Numbered from the stretch's first letter, positions 9,194-18,671 are shown. The stretch: DNA of 51,601 nt from Leisingera sp. ANG59 (GCF_013317235.1 NZ_WLCM01000016.1:1-51601), one strand, 5' to 3'. The notes: a model not told the origin generated them from the sequence alone. Translations and numbers: made by a program.

Positions 9194-10494
9194 GCATCGA
9201 AAGCAAATGGCCCGCGCGCGGGCCGCTGATCATCGGCCTGCTGGCCATGGTGGTGCTGGTCGGCGGCTTCGGCTCCTGGTCGGTGCTGTCGTCGATATCC
9301 GGCGCGGTGGTGGCGACGGGGCGGATCGAGGTCGACCGCAACCGGCAGGTGGTGCAGCATCTGGATGGCGGCATTGTTGACGAAATCCTGGTGGATGAGG
9401 GCGATACGGTTGCCGAAGGAGATACCCTGATCCGGCTGGACGCCAACGAGCTGACCTCGCAGCTGGTGATCGTGGAAGGCCAGCTGTTCGAGCTGATGGC
9501 GCGGCGCGGCCGGCTGGAGGCGGAGCGGGACGAGGCGGCGGAGGTCACCTTTGATCGGGAGCTGTTGGAGGCTGCCGAAGCCCAGCCGGAGGTCAAGGAA
9601 CTGGTCGAAGGCCAGCGGCGGCTGTTCCAGGCCCGCAGGGACACCACCGCACGTGAGATCGAGCAGCTTGAGAAACGCCGGGCGCAGATCCAGGAGCAGA
9701 TCCGCGGGATCCAGGCGCAGCAGAAATCCATGAAGGTGCAGCTGGATCTGATCGGTGAGGAACTGGGCAACCAGCAATCACTCTTGGACCGCGGTCTGGC
9801 ACAGGCAGCGACGGTTCTGAACCTGCGCCGCACGCAGGCCAGCCTGGACGGGCAGCTGGGCGAGCTGGTCGCCGCAGAGGCGCAGGCTGAGGGGCGGATC
9901 ACCGAGATCGATATTGAGATCCTAAAGCTGGGCACTGGCCAGCGTGAGGAGGCGATCACCCGCTTGCGTGACCTGCGCTACCGGGAGCTGGAACTGGCCG
10001 AAACCCGCCGCTCCCTCCAGCAGCGGCTGGCGCGGCTGGACATCACCGCACCGGTCTCGGGTGTTGTCTACGGGCTGCAGGTGCAGACCCCTCGATCGGT
10101 GATCCGCCCGGCCGACCCTGTGCTTTACCTGGTGCCGCAAGACCGACCGCTGGTGATTGCAGCGCAGGTTGCGCCGACCGACATCGACCAGCTGTTCACC
10201 GGGCAGGAAGTGACGCTGCGGTTCTCGGCCTTGGATCAGCGCTCGACACCGGAGCTGTTCGGCCGCGTGACCCAGGTCTCGGCGGACGCGTTCGAGGACG
10301 AGGGCAGCGGCCTGACCTATTACCGGGCCGAGATTGAACTCAACTCCGGGGAGCAGGGCCGCCTGCCTGCGGGCACAGTGCTGATCCCGGGGATGCCGGT
10401 GGAAAGCTACATCCGCACAGCCGACCGCTCGCCGCTGGGCTATCTGGTCAAGCCGCTGGCGGATTACTTCAACAAAGCCTTCCGCGAAAGCTAG
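9190..10494 (+). CDS. Type I secretion membrane-fusion protein (HlyD/PrtE family), pair 1
   Basis: 434 residues from the ATG at 9190, which overlaps the stop of the ABC gene. One N-terminal membrane segment (about 8-35) is followed by a lipoyl half ([20 protein letters not shown]) and a long coiled-coil hairpin rich in Glu, Gln and Arg. The second lipoyl half ([16 protein letters not shown]) and a beta-barrel end follow, as is standard for HlyD adaptors. It bridges the ABC transporter and a TolC-type channel. It ends 18 bp before the convergent rfbA gene. The translational coupling shows the two proteins are made together. Confidence 0.92.
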   Translation: MSIESKWPARGPLIIGLLAMVVLVGGFGSWSVLSSISGAVVATGRIEVDRNRQVVQHLDGGIVDEILVDEGDTVAEGDTLIRLDANELTSQLVIVEGQLFELMARRGRLEAERDEAAEVTFDRELLEAAEAQPEVKELVEGQRRLFQARRDTTAREIEQLEKRRAQIQEQIRGIQAQQKSMKVQLDLIGEELGNQQSLLDRGLAQAATVLNLRRTQASLDGQLGELVAAEAQAEGRITEIDIEILKLGTGQREEAITRLRDLRYRELELAETRRSLQQRLARLDITAPVSGVVYGLQVQTPRSVIRPADPVLYLVPQDRPLVIAAQVAPTDIDQLFTGQEVTLRFSALDQRSTPELFGRVTQVSADAFEDEGSGLTYYRAEIELNSGEQGRLPAGTVLIPGMPVESYIRTADRSPLGYLVKPLADYFNKAFRES

Positions 10495-10512
10495 GACGAG
10501 CCAGCAAAGGCA

Positions 10513-11403
10513 CTACCTCAGCAGCCGCTCCAGATAGGCGCCGTAGGAATTCTTGGCAAACAGCTCTGCCCGCGCCTGCAGCTGCGCGGCATCGATCCAG
10601 CCCAGCTGCCAGGCAATCTCCTCGGGGCAGCCCGACTGCAGCCCCTGGCGCTCGTGTAGCGTGCGCACGAAATTGCCCGCATCCAAAAGCGAGCCGTGGG
10701 TGCCGGTGTCGAGCCAGGCATAGCCGCGCCCCATGGTTTCCACCGAGAGCAGGCCTTCGCTTAGGTACATCTGCAGCAGGTCGGTGATCTCCAGCTCACC
10801 GCGCGGGCTGGGTTTGACCCGGCGCGCCCGCTCCGGCGCGGTGCCGTCGAGGAAATAAAGCCCGGTGACCGCGTAGTTCGAGGGCGGCTCCTTGGGCTTT
10901 TCGATGATCTCGCGGGCGCGGCCGCCGCTGTCGAAGGCCACCACACCATAGCGTTCGGGATCAGCCACGTGATAGCCGAAGACGGTGCCGCCGGCGGTCT
11001 TTTCATCTGCCGCCGCCAGCCGTTTCGGCAAGCCATGGCCGAAGAAGATGTTGTCGCCCAGCACCAGCGCCGAGGGGGCGCCTGCGAGGAACTCCTCGGC
11101 CAGGATGAAGGCCTGCGCCAGCCCGTCGGGCGAGGGCTGCACCACATAGGTCAGCTCCACCCCCCACTGGCTGCCGTCGCCCAAGAGGCGGATGAACTGC
11201 TCCTGGTCCTGCGGCGTGGTGATGACGCAGATCTCGCGGATGCCCGCCAGCATCAGCACGCTGAGCGGATAGTAGATCATCGGCTTGTCATAGAGCGGCA
11301 GCAGCTGTTTCGACACCGCCATGGTGATCGGATAGAGCCGCGTGCCGGAGCCGCCTGCCAGGATGATGCCTTTTCGACCCGAGCCGGGCTTGCCTTCTGT
11401 CAT
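10513..11403 (-). CDS. rfbA: Glucose-1-phosphate thymidylyltransferase
   Basis: RmlA/RfbA catalyses dTTP + glucose-1-phosphate to dTDP-glucose, the first step to dTDP-L-rhamnose. The 296-residue length is typical. [13 protein letters not shown] (15-27) is the nucleotide-binding signature, followed by [17 protein letters not shown]. It is the last gene of an rfbCBDA operon and overlaps the stop of rfbD by 4 bp (11400-11403). The product feeds RfbB, encoded two genes upstream. Assignment is secure. Confidence 0.96.
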   Translation of the reverse strand: MTEGKPGSGRKGIILAGGSGTRLYPITMAVSKQLLPLYDKPMIYYPLSVLMLAGIREICVITTPQDQEQFIRLLGDGSQWGVELTYVVQPSPDGLAQAFILAEEFLAGAPSALVLGDNIFFGHGLPKRLAAADEKTAGGTVFGYHVADPERYGVVAFDSGGRAREIIEKPKEPPSNYAVTGLYFLDGTAPERARRVKPSPRGELEITDLLQMYLSEGLLSVETMGRGYAWLDTGTHGSLLDAGNFVRTLHERQGLQSGCPEEIAWQLGWIDAAQLQARAELFAKNSYGAYLERLLR

Positions 11404-12248
11404 GAGAGCTCTCCCAAATCCTTCAGAATATCATTCAACCCCAGCCGCCAGTCCGGCTGCGGGATACCAAAAACAGTGTCTAATGCGGTGCAATCGAGCC
11501 TTGAATTCAAGGGCCGCGCCGCCGGCGTCGGATAGGCGGAGGTGGGGATGTCCTCCACCGTGCAAGCCACATCCGCCTGGGCAAAGATTTCGCGCGCGAA
11601 ATCTGCCCAGCTGGTCTCAGGCCCGCCTGCAAAATGATAGGTGCCGGATTTGCCCGGGTCCTTGATCAGCTGCCGCGCGATCTCCAGGCAGGCGGCGGCA
11701 ATGTCCCGCGCCGGCGTCGGCGCGCCGGTCTGGTCCGCGACGATGGTCAGCCGCTCCCGTTCCTTGCCCAGGCGCAGCATGGTCTTGACGAAGTTGTTCC
11801 CATGCGCCGACACCACCCAGGAGGTGCGCAGGATCGCGTAGGTTCCGCCTGCTGCGCGCACCATCTCCTCGCCCGCCAGCTTGGAGCGGCCATAGGCATT
11901 GAGCGGCGCGGGGGCATCGCCGGGCTGCCAGGGCGCTTCACCGCTGCCGTCAAAGACGTAATCAGTGGAGACATAAACCACCGGCAGCCCGCGCGCCGCA
12001 CAGGCCCGTGAAATGGCACCGGGAGCTTCCGCATTGACGGTGGTGGCCAGATCTTCTTCGCTCTCCGCCTTGTCCACAGCAGTATATGCTGCTGCGATTA
12101 TCACGGCATCGGCCCCGGTATCCTCCACCCGTGCCACCGGGCCGTATGGGTCGGTGAAGTCCGCTAGATCGCGCCCGAGGCAGACTGTGCCGCCCTGCGC
12201 CGCCAATTCCCGCGCCAGCTGGCCGGTTTCGCCGAAAACCAGGATCAT
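11400..12248 (-). CDS. rfbD: dTDP-4-dehydrorhamnose reductase
   Basis: 282 residues from the ATG at 12248, which has GGAGAG upstream; the frame runs open to 12434 but that part has no family similarity. GETGQLA (6-12) is the NAD(P)-binding loop, STDYVFDG (94-101) and YGRSK (119-123) hold the catalytic Ser/Thr and the Tyr-Lys pair of the SDR fold. It makes dTDP-L-rhamnose from the 4-keto sugar. Two oddities: the codons for residues 255-260 (ALDTVF) share a 21-bp identical stretch with rfbB, and codons near 11585-11604 form a palindrome with the same 14-base core as the parS-like sites. Confidence 0.95.
   Translation of the reverse strand: MILVFGETGQLARELAAQGGTVCLGRDLADFTDPYGPVARVEDTGADAVIIAAAYTAVDKAESEEDLATTVNAEAPGAISRACAARGLPVVYVSTDYVFDGSGEAPWQPGDAPAPLNAYGRSKLAGEEMVRAAGGTYAILRTSWVVSAHGNNFVKTMLRLGKERERLTIVADQTGAPTPARDIAAACLEIARQLIKDPGKSGTYHFAGGPETSWADFAREIFAQADVACTVEDIPTSAYPTPAARPLNSRLDCTALDTVFGIPQPDWRLGLNDILKDLGELS
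11468..11488 (-). repeat. 21-bp identical repeat, copy in rfbD
   Basis: Identical to 13173-13193 in rfbB, same orientation and same reading frame, both coding ALDTVF with the codons GCA TTA GAC ACT GTT TTT. These codons are AT-rich for this gene set, and TTA is rare here. Confidence 0.85.
11585..11604. other. 20-bp palindrome with parS-like core inside rfbD
   Basis: AGATTTCGCGCGCGAAATCT is a perfect palindrome and carries the 14-base core TTTCGCGCGCGAAA that is shared by the three large palindromes near repA and parAB. The flanks differ from those sites. It encodes a conserved-looking part of RfbD (FAREIF), so chance is possible. Confidence 0.5.
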
Positions 12249-12324
12249 TTGCACTCTCCAAAATCTCCCGCCCTGCGCTTCCACCCCGTCGGGCCGGGCG
12301 CTGCCCTCAGTGGCATATTCGCGC

Positions 12325-13377
12325 TCACTTGCCGGTGCCCAGCCGCTGGCCGACGCCGTCGCGGTCCTGCAGAGCGCGCCACCAGCTCTCATTGTCGAGA
12401 TACCACTGCACGGTCTTCTCCAGCCCCTCCTCAACCGTCACCGAGGGGCGCCAGCCCATCTCCTCGCGGATGCGGCTGGGGTCAATGGCATAGCGCGCAT
12501 CATGGCCCGGGCGGTCGGTGACAAAGGTGATCTGGTCCTTGTAAGACCTTCCATCCTCACGCGGGCGTTTCTCATCCAGGATTTCACAGAGGGTGTTGAC
12601 CAGCTCCAGGTTCGACCGCTCGTTCTCGCCGCCGATGTTGTAGGAGCGGCCCAACGCGCCCTTTTGCACCACCAGAAGCAGCGCATCGGCGTGGTCCTCC
12701 ACATAGAGCCAGTCGCGCACGTTGGAGCCGTCGCCGTAGATCGGCAGCGGCCTTCCCGCCAGCGCATTCAGGATCACCACCGGAATGAGCTTCTCCGGGA
12801 AGTGATAGGGCCCGTAGTTGTTGGAGCAGTTGGTCAGCAGCACCGGCAGGCCGTAGGTCTCGGCCCAGGCCCGGACCAGGTGATCGCTGGCGGCCTTGCT
12901 GGCCGAATAGGGCGAGCGCGGATCGTAAGCGGTCTCCTCGGTGAACTGCACCTCCGGGTTGGCGGGCAGCGAGCCGTAGACCTCATCGGTCGAGATGTGG
13001 TGAAAGCGGAAGGCTTCGGGCTTGCCCGCCTGGGTCCAGTACTTGCGGGCCGCCTCCAGCATGTTGAAAGTGCCGGTGATATTGGTCTCGATGAAATCGC
13101 CCGGCCCGTCGATCGAGCGGTCCACATGGCTTTCGGCCGCCAGATGCATCACCGCATCCGGGGCATGGCGCTCAAAAACAGTGTCTAATGCGGCGCGGTC
13201 GCGGATGTCGCAGTGCTCGAAGGCATAGTCCGGGCTTTCAGCCGCTTCCGCCACATTGTCCAGGCAGGCGGCATAGGTGAGCGCATCGAGGTTCACCACC
13301 TGATGGCCGCGGGCGATGGCCAGCCGCACCACCGCGGATCCGATAAAGCCGGCGCCGCCGGTCACAAGAAGCTTCAT
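12325..13377 (-). CDS. rfbB: dTDP-glucose 4,6-dehydratase
   Basis: 350 residues, normal for RmlB. GGAGFIG (7-13) is the NAD-binding loop, STDEVYG (129-135) contains the Asp-Glu pair used for dehydration and YSASK (157-161) the Tyr/Lys pair. It converts dTDP-glucose to dTDP-4-keto-6-deoxyglucose. The gene begins 3 bp after rfbC ends and is followed, after a 76-bp gap, by rfbD. Codons for ALDTVF at residues 63-68 share 21 identical bases with rfbD. Assignment is secure. Confidence 0.97.
   Translation of the reverse strand: MKLLVTGGAGFIGSAVVRLAIARGHQVVNLDALTYAACLDNVAEAAESPDYAFEHCDIRDRAALDTVFERHAPDAVMHLAAESHVDRSIDGPGDFIETNITGTFNMLEAARKYWTQAGKPEAFRFHHISTDEVYGSLPANPEVQFTEETAYDPRSPYSASKAASDHLVRAWAETYGLPVLLTNCSNNYGPYHFPEKLIPVVILNALAGRPLPIYGDGSNVRDWLYVEDHADALLLVVQKGALGRSYNIGGENERSNLELVNTLCEILDEKRPREDGRSYKDQITFVTDRPGHDARYAIDPSRIREEMGWRPSVTVEEGLEKTVQWYLDNESWWRALQDRDGVGQRLGTGK
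13173..13193 (-). repeat. 21-bp identical repeat, copy in rfbB
   Basis: Partner of 11468-11488 in rfbD. It lies 1.7 kb away in the same operon and codes for the same six residues with the same unusual codons. Confidence 0.85.
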
Positions 13378-13380
13378 GCC

Positions 13381-13935
13381 TTATCCCTCCCAGGTGAAGG
13401 GGCTGTCGAAATCGGCCAGCGCGGGCGCCGCAGCGTCCTTCTCAGAGAGCACCGGCGCGGCTGCGAACCCCCAGTCGATGCCGCAGCTGTCCCAGGCCAC
13501 CGCACCGTCGCATTCGGGCGCATAATAATCGGTGCATTTATAGATGATCTCGGTATCGGCTGCCCGTGTGATGAACCCATGCAAAAACCCTTTGGGCACC
13601 AGCAGCTGGCGGCCGTTTTCCGGCGTCAGCTCGATGCCGAACCATTGCCCATAGCTAGGCGAGCCTTTGCGGATGTCCACCGCCACGTCGAACATCGCGC
13701 CGTGGCCGCAGCGCACCAGCTTGTCCTGGGCATGGGGCGGCGACTGGTAATGCAGGCCGCGCAGAATGCCCGGCGCCACCGACAGCGAATGATTGTCCTG
13801 CACGAAATCGAGATCGATGCCTGCCTCCCGCATCCGCCGCCGGCTCCAGCTCTCGCTGAAAAAGCCACGCTCATCGCCATAACGCGCCGGCGTCAGCACC
13901 ATCAGCCCCGGCAATCCAGTCTCTTCTATCTTCAT
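13381..13935 (-). CDS. rfbC: dTDP-4-dehydrorhamnose 3,5-epimerase
   Basis: 184 residues, typical for RmlC cupin epimerases. RGLHYQ (59-64) carries the catalytic His, KGFLHGF (115-121) and the Tyr residues at 132 and 137-138 complete the active-site pattern. It epimerises C3 and C5 of the 4-keto sugar before reduction by RfbD. It is the first gene of the operon rfbC-rfbB-rfbD-rfbA; the promoter must lie in the 158 bp shared with the divergent glycosyltransferase gene that starts at 14094. Confidence 0.97.
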   Translation of the reverse strand: MKIEETGLPGLMVLTPARYGDERGFFSESWSRRRMREAGIDLDFVQDNHSLSVAPGILRGLHYQSPPHAQDKLVRCGHGAMFDVAVDIRKGSPSYGQWFGIELTPENGRQLLVPKGFLHGFITRAADTEIIYKCTDYYAPECDGAVAWDSCGIDWGFAAAPVLSEKDAAAPALADFDSPFTWEG

Positions 13936-14093
13936 CGCGCCTGCCCCGGCTCCCGCTTGTGTGTTTCCATCCCTCTCCTACCCGCCGCGGACCGCCAGCG
14001 CCAGTGGCCGCGCGGGCACAGCCGCGGCGCCGGCAGCAAAACCGGCACAGCTCCGCCTTGCATCGCGGCCCCCTCCCCGGCAAGCATGAGCCC

Positions 14094-15335
14094 ATGAAAA
14101 TCCTGTTTGTGCATCAGAACATGCCCGGCCAGTACCGCGAGCTTGCCCCCTGGCTGGCGGCGCAGGGCGGCCATGAAATCGTCTTTCTGACCCAGCGCCA
14201 GGGCGTGCAGCTGCCGGGCATCAAAACCGTGGTCTACAAGCCCTTCCGCACCCCCGCCAAGGATGCCTTCGGCCTCTCCAGGGACTGGGAGGCGGCCGCC
14301 GGGTCCGGCCTTGGCGCGGCGCTGGCGGCACGCGAGCTGAAGGCGCAGGGGTTCACCCCCGACATCATCATCGGCCACACCGGCTGGGGCGAGCTTCTGT
14401 TCATGAAGGACCCCTACCCTGATGTGCCCGTCATCGGATTCTTCGAATATTTCTACCGCACCCAGGGCGGGCTGGTCGGCTTTGACCCCGAAAACCCGGC
14501 CAACGACCAGGCCTATTTCTTTGCCGAGGCGCGCAACACCGTGCCTTACGCCAGCATCGAGCAGGTGGACCTGGGCCATGTGCCCACCGCCTGGCAGCGC
14601 GACCGCTTCCCGGAAAGCTTCCGCGACCGTATGTATCTCTGCCATGACGGCATCCGCACCGATACGCTGGGCCCCGATCCCAGCGCCTCGATCGGGCTGG
14701 GGCGGCTGGACAGGCCGCTGACCCGCGACGACGAGGTGGTGACCTATATCGCCCGCAACATGGAGCGCGCCCGCGGCTTCCACATCATGATGCGGGCGCT
14801 GCCGCGGATCCAGGCGCAGCGCCCCAATGCGCGCATCCTGATGATCGGCGGCAACGAGACCTCCTATGGCGCCGAGAGCAAGCACCCCGCGGGCTTGCGC
14901 GGCGAGATGGAGGAGGAACTGGGGGACAGCGTCGACTGGAGCCGGGTGCATTTTCTGGGCAAGGTGCCTTACGGCGATCTCTGCCGGATCATCCAGATCA
15001 GCCGCTGCCACATCTATCTGACCATGCCCTTTGTGCTGAGCTGGTCCTTGCTGGAATCGATGGCGATGCAGGCCACGGTGGTGGCGGCGGATGTGGCGCC
15101 GGTGCGCGAGGCGATCACCCATGGCGAGACCGGGCTGCTGGTCGATTTCTTCAGCCCGGAGAAGCTGGCCGATCAGGTCGCGGATGTGCTGGCCAATCCT
15201 GGCGATTACGCCCATATCGGCCCGGCGGCCCGCGCCCATGCGGTGGAGAAATATGATTTCCTGACCCGCTGCCTGCCGGAGCATATTGCGCAGATCAATG
15301 CCCTCGTGCCGGAGGCGCGGCGGATCAAAATCTGA
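14094..15335 (+). CDS. GT4-family glycosyltransferase
   Basis: 413 residues from the ATG at 14094 (MKILFVHQNMPGQYREL), the point at which the GT-B N-terminal domain begins; the open frame before it is GC-rich noise. The C-terminal half has SWSLLESMAMQATVVAADV and VREAITHGETGLLVDFF, the donor-binding EX7E-like region of GT4 transferases. It is divergent from rfbC and may use dTDP-rhamnose, but that is inference from position. Its last 28 bases, including the TGA, are repeated in tandem behind the stop. Confidence 0.85.
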   Translation: MKILFVHQNMPGQYRELAPWLAAQGGHEIVFLTQRQGVQLPGIKTVVYKPFRTPAKDAFGLSRDWEAAAGSGLGAALAARELKAQGFTPDIIIGHTGWGELLFMKDPYPDVPVIGFFEYFYRTQGGLVGFDPENPANDQAYFFAEARNTVPYASIEQVDLGHVPTAWQRDRFPESFRDRMYLCHDGIRTDTLGPDPSASIGLGRLDRPLTRDDEVVTYIARNMERARGFHIMMRALPRIQAQRPNARILMIGGNETSYGAESKHPAGLRGEMEEELGDSVDWSRVHFLGKVPYGDLCRIIQISRCHIYLTMPFVLSWSLLESMAMQATVVAADVAPVREAITHGETGLLVDFFSPEKLADQVADVLANPGDYAHIGPAARAHAVEKYDFLTRCLPEHIAQINALVPEARRIKI

Positions 15336-15391
15336 GCCGGAGGCGCGGCGGATCAAAATCTGAGCCGGAGGCGCGGCGGATAAAGCCGCAG
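15308..15391 (+). repeat. Tandem 28-bp repeat over the end of the GT4 gene
   Basis: The unit starting GCCGGAGGCG and ending ATCTGA fills 15308-15335 (the last codons and stop) and 15336-15363 exactly. A third, diverged unit begins at 15364 and keeps about its first 20 bases. A further GCCGGAGGC follows at 15390. The copies lie outside the gene and look like slippage or unequal crossover. Confidence 0.9.
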
Positions 15392-15620
15392 CCGGAGGCA
15401 AAGGCATTCAGTCTCTAAGACAGGCAGTTCTGCGCCGGAACGGGCAGGGTGTCTTGAGAGGCAGGCCTGCCTCTTAAGCGCCTCCCAGCAAAACAAGCGC
15501 CGGGCTTGCGCACCGGCCGGATGCGGCGGGCCCCGGCCCCGCCCGCATCCGGCAAGCGGCGCCTCCGGCCTCAGGGCCGGGACGCCTGTTGCATGTCTGG
15601 CGCTGCGGCCGCGGCTGCAC

Positions 15621-16283
15621 TCAGTGGCGGTGCGCCTGCGGCGGCAGCTGCTCCGAGGCCCAGAGCGCGGCCTGGGTGCGGTTCTTGGCGCCGATCTTGC
15701 GGAAGCAGGTGCGCAGATGCACTTTCACCGTGGCCTCGCAGATGCCCAGCTCATTGGCGATGCTCTTGTTGGTGGCGCCTTCGGTCAGCTTGGCCAGGAT
15801 CAGCTGTTCGCGGTCCGACAGCCCGTGCCGCATTTTCTGGCGGACCGGTGCGGCCGACGCTTCCGCCACCTGCGGGCCCGCCCCGTTCAGCAGCTCCGGC
15901 GCGGCATCCGCGGCTCCGGACAGCACGATGCGGTAGCCGTCCTGCACCACCTGCAGCGCCGCGATCAGCGCCCCGGCCGACTTGCGCTCCGGGATCACCG
16001 CCTCGGCATAGCGGCTGAGCTGCACCTGATCGGCCGCCGGGCAGTCATCGCCGGTGATCAGGATAAGCGGCACCGCGCAGTTGCGGATGCGGAAGGCCTG
16101 CAGCTCCTCCTGCAGCTCTGTGCCAGCGGCGTGGCTGTAGCACAGCACCATATCCGGTGCGGTCAGCGGCGGCAGCTCCGCCAGGGCGCCGCAGCAGCGC
16201 CCGGTCTCATAGTCGTTTGCTTCACAGATGGTCAGAAACATGTCCCTGAGAAGCCTGCTTTCCCCCACAACGTGAACAGGCAT
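15621..16283 (-). CDS. LuxR/NarL-type regulator with degenerate receiver domain
   Basis: 220 residues from the ATG at 16283, which has AAGGAG upstream; longer frames lack this. The C-terminus holds a LuxR helix-turn-helix (LSDREQLILAKLTEGATNKSI then LGICEATVKVHLRTCFRKI). The N-terminal 130 residues look like a response-regulator receiver, but where the phosphoacceptor Asp is expected (PDMVLCY) there is Tyr, and the usual Lys near VIPERKS is displaced. It therefore probably does not act through normal phosphorylation. It is divergent from a second LuxR-type gene and near RTX gene 2 and its exporter, which are likely targets. Confidence 0.8.
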   Translation of the reverse strand: MPVHVVGESRLLRDMFLTICEANDYETGRCCGALAELPPLTAPDMVLCYSHAAGTELQEELQAFRIRNCAVPLILITGDDCPAADQVQLSRYAEAVIPERKSAGALIAALQVVQDGYRIVLSGAADAAPELLNGAGPQVAEASAAPVRQKMRHGLSDREQLILAKLTEGATNKSIANELGICEATVKVHLRTCFRKIGAKNRTQAALWASEQLPPQAHRH

Positions 16284-16970
16284 CAATAAAACTCCTTTAC
16301 TCGTAACATGCCGGACCCCTGATCCGGCCCGTCCCCCTGGAGCGCTGTTATGGCTGGCCCGCCCCCGGCAGGCCGTCTTTATGCAATGCGCCGCCGCACC
16401 CCGGAACACACTTCACCTGCTTGCCGCCGCCTAGGCCCCGGCAGCGCCCCCGCGCCGCCGTTTCCGGATCGTGATAAATACAGAACACACCCGGAAAAAC
16501 CTTCCGGGCCAGGCAGCGCAAGCCAGCGTTCAAACACTTCTGATGCGCATTGCTGTGGATAAACCGTAGCGAATCTATCCTTTATTGTTAAGAAACTTCC
16601 CCTCCCAGAGCAGTGCTTTTTGGCAGCGCCCCGCGCCCGCGCCCGGAGTATTTTCCGTATCCAGTTGATTTTCCAAGCGAACCGGGACGGCTTGCGTACC
16701 CCGTTGGCATTATCCCCATTAGGGAAACACTGTGTTTCCAATCCTGATACTGCAATTTTAGGGTGTTTTATCTTTACACAAAAACAATCATAGATTTCTG
16801 CGATTCGCTGGTTCCCCCCCAGGCGGCTACCCCCATGGTGGTATTTTGCCGCCCCGCTCCGGCCTCCGGCGGCCTGCGCCCCGGCCTTTGGCGTACCCCC
16901 TCTGCCCGGTTTGACCCGGACGGCTCTGTGCTACCTTCAAGACATTCATTATGTCATGCCGGGGGGCAAC
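16284..16970. promoter_or_regulatory. Divergent control region between two LuxR-type regulator genes
   Basis: 687 bp without a convincing gene and with AT-rich stretches at 16560-16610 and 16740-16810. It must contain the promoters of both regulators. TGTGGATAA at 16554-16562 is a perfect DnaA-box match on the minus strand. I cannot identify reliable -35/-10 pairs or a LuxR operator. Confidence 0.6.
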
Positions 16971-18041
16971 ATGAGTATGTTGGGTGCGTCCGTTTCGCAA
17001 ACGGGCAATACGCTGTTTTCAAGGTCACTTCACAGGCAAATTTCTTCTCTGACACAATTGGCACTGGTGCAGCCGGGACACCGCAGGGCCCCGGTGCTGA
17101 CCAGTGCCGAAAACCTGGGCGCAGCCTGCCCGGGCAGTGCAGCCGCGGTGCTGCGGCGGCAGCTGCACCCCGGCGCGGCCAAGGAGCTGCGCCAGCGCCG
17201 CCCCAGGGGGAAGGCGGCGCTGGCGCTGGCGGCACGGCTGCCGGAGTCACTGGCGGCGGATCTGGCCGGGGGCCGCGGCTGGGCGCTGTTTTCCTGCGAT
17301 TTCGAGGACGGCAGCGAGGACCTGATCGCGCTGAAGCTCGGCGGCGGCCCGCATGACGCCCATTGCGGCGACATCCTGCAGGCGATCTGGCCGGTGCTGC
17401 GCGAGGATGCCCTGCGTGAGCTGGCGGGCGAAACCCAGGCGGCGGTGACCAGCGCACTGCTGTGGACCATTTCCAAGAAAACCGACTCTGCGGTGCTGGT
17501 GCTCAACAGCGAAGGGCAGCTGCTGCACTGCAATGAAGCGGGCCGCGACATGCTCGACAGCGGCGACCTGCTCAGCGACCGGTCCGGCCGCCTCAGCTGC
17601 GCCCGCCCGGAGGAAACCGCGGGGTTTTACGCCGCGGTGGCCGAATGCGCCCGCTCGCGCCGCGGCAGCGCCCGCGGTCCGCGCGAGCTGATCCTGTTCC
17701 TGGAGGACCGCCGCAGCTGCATGCGGCTGCCGGTGTCACTGACCCGCTACCGCTGCGCCGGCGCCGATCAGCCGCTGGTGGTGGCAATCCTGCCGCGCCA
17801 GCCCGACCGCCGCCGCATCGAGATGCTGGCCCAGAAGATGGGCCTGTCGCCGGCCGAGGCCCGGGTGGCGGCGCTGATTCAACTGGGCCTGTCCAACCGC
17901 GAGGCAGCGCATATCGCCGGCCTTAAGGAGCAGACCTTCAACACCTATGCCAAGCGGGTGCTGGCCAAGCTGCAGTCGGCGGGCCGCGCCGAGATGGCGC
18001 AGCGGCTGACCTGGCAGGCCTCGCTGGGGAGGGTGTCATGA
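16971..18041 (+). CDS. PAS-like domain plus LuxR-type helix-turn-helix regulator
   Basis: 356 residues from the ATG at 16971, which follows a GGGGGG stretch; an in-frame ATG at 16956 and another at 16977 are alternatives. Residues about 173-195 (SAVLVLNSEGQLLHCNEAGRDML) look like the start of a PAS sensor domain. The last 60 residues (LSPAEARVAALIQLGLSNREA, NTYAKRVLAKL) are a LuxR-type DNA-binding domain. The N-terminal 150 residues are unassigned. Its stop overlaps the next gene by 4 bp, and RTX gene 2 and a secretion pair follow, so it may control their own transcription unit. The ligand is unknown. Confidence 0.75.
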   Translation: MSMLGASVSQTGNTLFSRSLHRQISSLTQLALVQPGHRRAPVLTSAENLGAACPGSAAAVLRRQLHPGAAKELRQRRPRGKAALALAARLPESLAADLAGGRGWALFSCDFEDGSEDLIALKLGGGPHDAHCGDILQAIWPVLREDALRELAGETQAAVTSALLWTISKKTDSAVLVLNSEGQLLHCNEAGRDMLDSGDLLSDRSGRLSCARPEETAGFYAAVAECARSRRGSARGPRELILFLEDRRSCMRLPVSLTRYRCAGADQPLVVAILPRQPDRRRIEMLAQKMGLSPAEARVAALIQLGLSNREAAHIAGLKEQTFNTYAKRVLAKLQSAGRAEMAQRLTWQASLGRVS

Positions 18042-18670
18042 ACACTTTGTCGCTCGGCGCGCCCTTCCAGGGCCCGCCTGCCCCGGCCGACGGCCCCGCC
18101 GCAGCCGCGCAGGCGCGGCCGGACCCGGACGCCAAGCCGGACCCCAAAGCGAAGTCCAAGCCCGCCCCCGGACCGCAGCCCCGGGGGGCCCGGAACCAGG
18201 CGGTGCAGCCGCCGCGGCTGAGCACCGCGGTGCTGGCGCAGATCGCCAATGCCCTGCGCCAGGGCGGGCCGGACACGCCGCCGCTGGCGGCGCAGGCCGA
18301 CCTGGTGGCGCTGCACAAGCGCATCGCAGAGATGTTCACCACCCTGAACGAAGGCCTCGGCGCACGGGCCGAACAGAAGGCGGCTGCCGACCGGGCCACG
18401 CTGAGCGCCCGCATCGACCAGCTGGAGGAGGCGGTGAACCGGATGGAGGGGGCGCTCAGGATCGAGTTCGAACCGGTGCTGAAGGCCGCGGTGGCCGAGG
18501 CGCTGACGCAATCCGCGCCGAAGCCGCGCCGCCGCTGGCGGGGGGCGCTGGCGGCGGCGCTTCTGGCAGGCGCCGCCCTGGCGGCAGGCGCCTGGTGGCA
18601 CGAGCCGCTGCAGCAGGCGGCGGAAACCGCCGCCCAAATCCTGGCAGGCTGGCTAGGCAGCGCGGCCTGA
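18038..18670 (+). CDS. Unknown single-pass membrane protein, proline/alanine-rich
   Basis: 210 residues; not recognised. The first 60 residues are rich in Pro, Ala and charged residues. Residues about 80-150 are helical and probably form a short coiled coil (LSARIDQLEEAVNRMEGAL). A cluster of basic residues (PKPRRRWR) precedes one hydrophobic segment (GALAAALLAGAALAAGAWW) near the C-terminus. Translation is coupled to the LuxR-type gene by an ATGA overlap. Position before RTX gene 2 suggests a role in regulation or export of that protein, but nothing in the sequence proves this. Confidence 0.7.
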   Translation: MNTLSLGAPFQGPPAPADGPAAAAQARPDPDAKPDPKAKSKPAPGPQPRGARNQAVQPPRLSTAVLAQIANALRQGGPDTPPLAAQADLVALHKRIAEMFTTLNEGLGARAEQKAAADRATLSARIDQLEEAVNRMEGALRIEFEPVLKAAVAEALTQSAPKPRRRWRGALAAALLAGAALAAGAWWHEPLQQAAETAAQILAGWLGSAA

Positions 18671-18671
18671 A

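Noticed and set aside
12249-12434. Longer N-terminus for RfbD
   Set aside because: The extra 62 residues have no family similarity and the ATG at 12248 has its own GGAGAG site and begins with the Rossmann loop.
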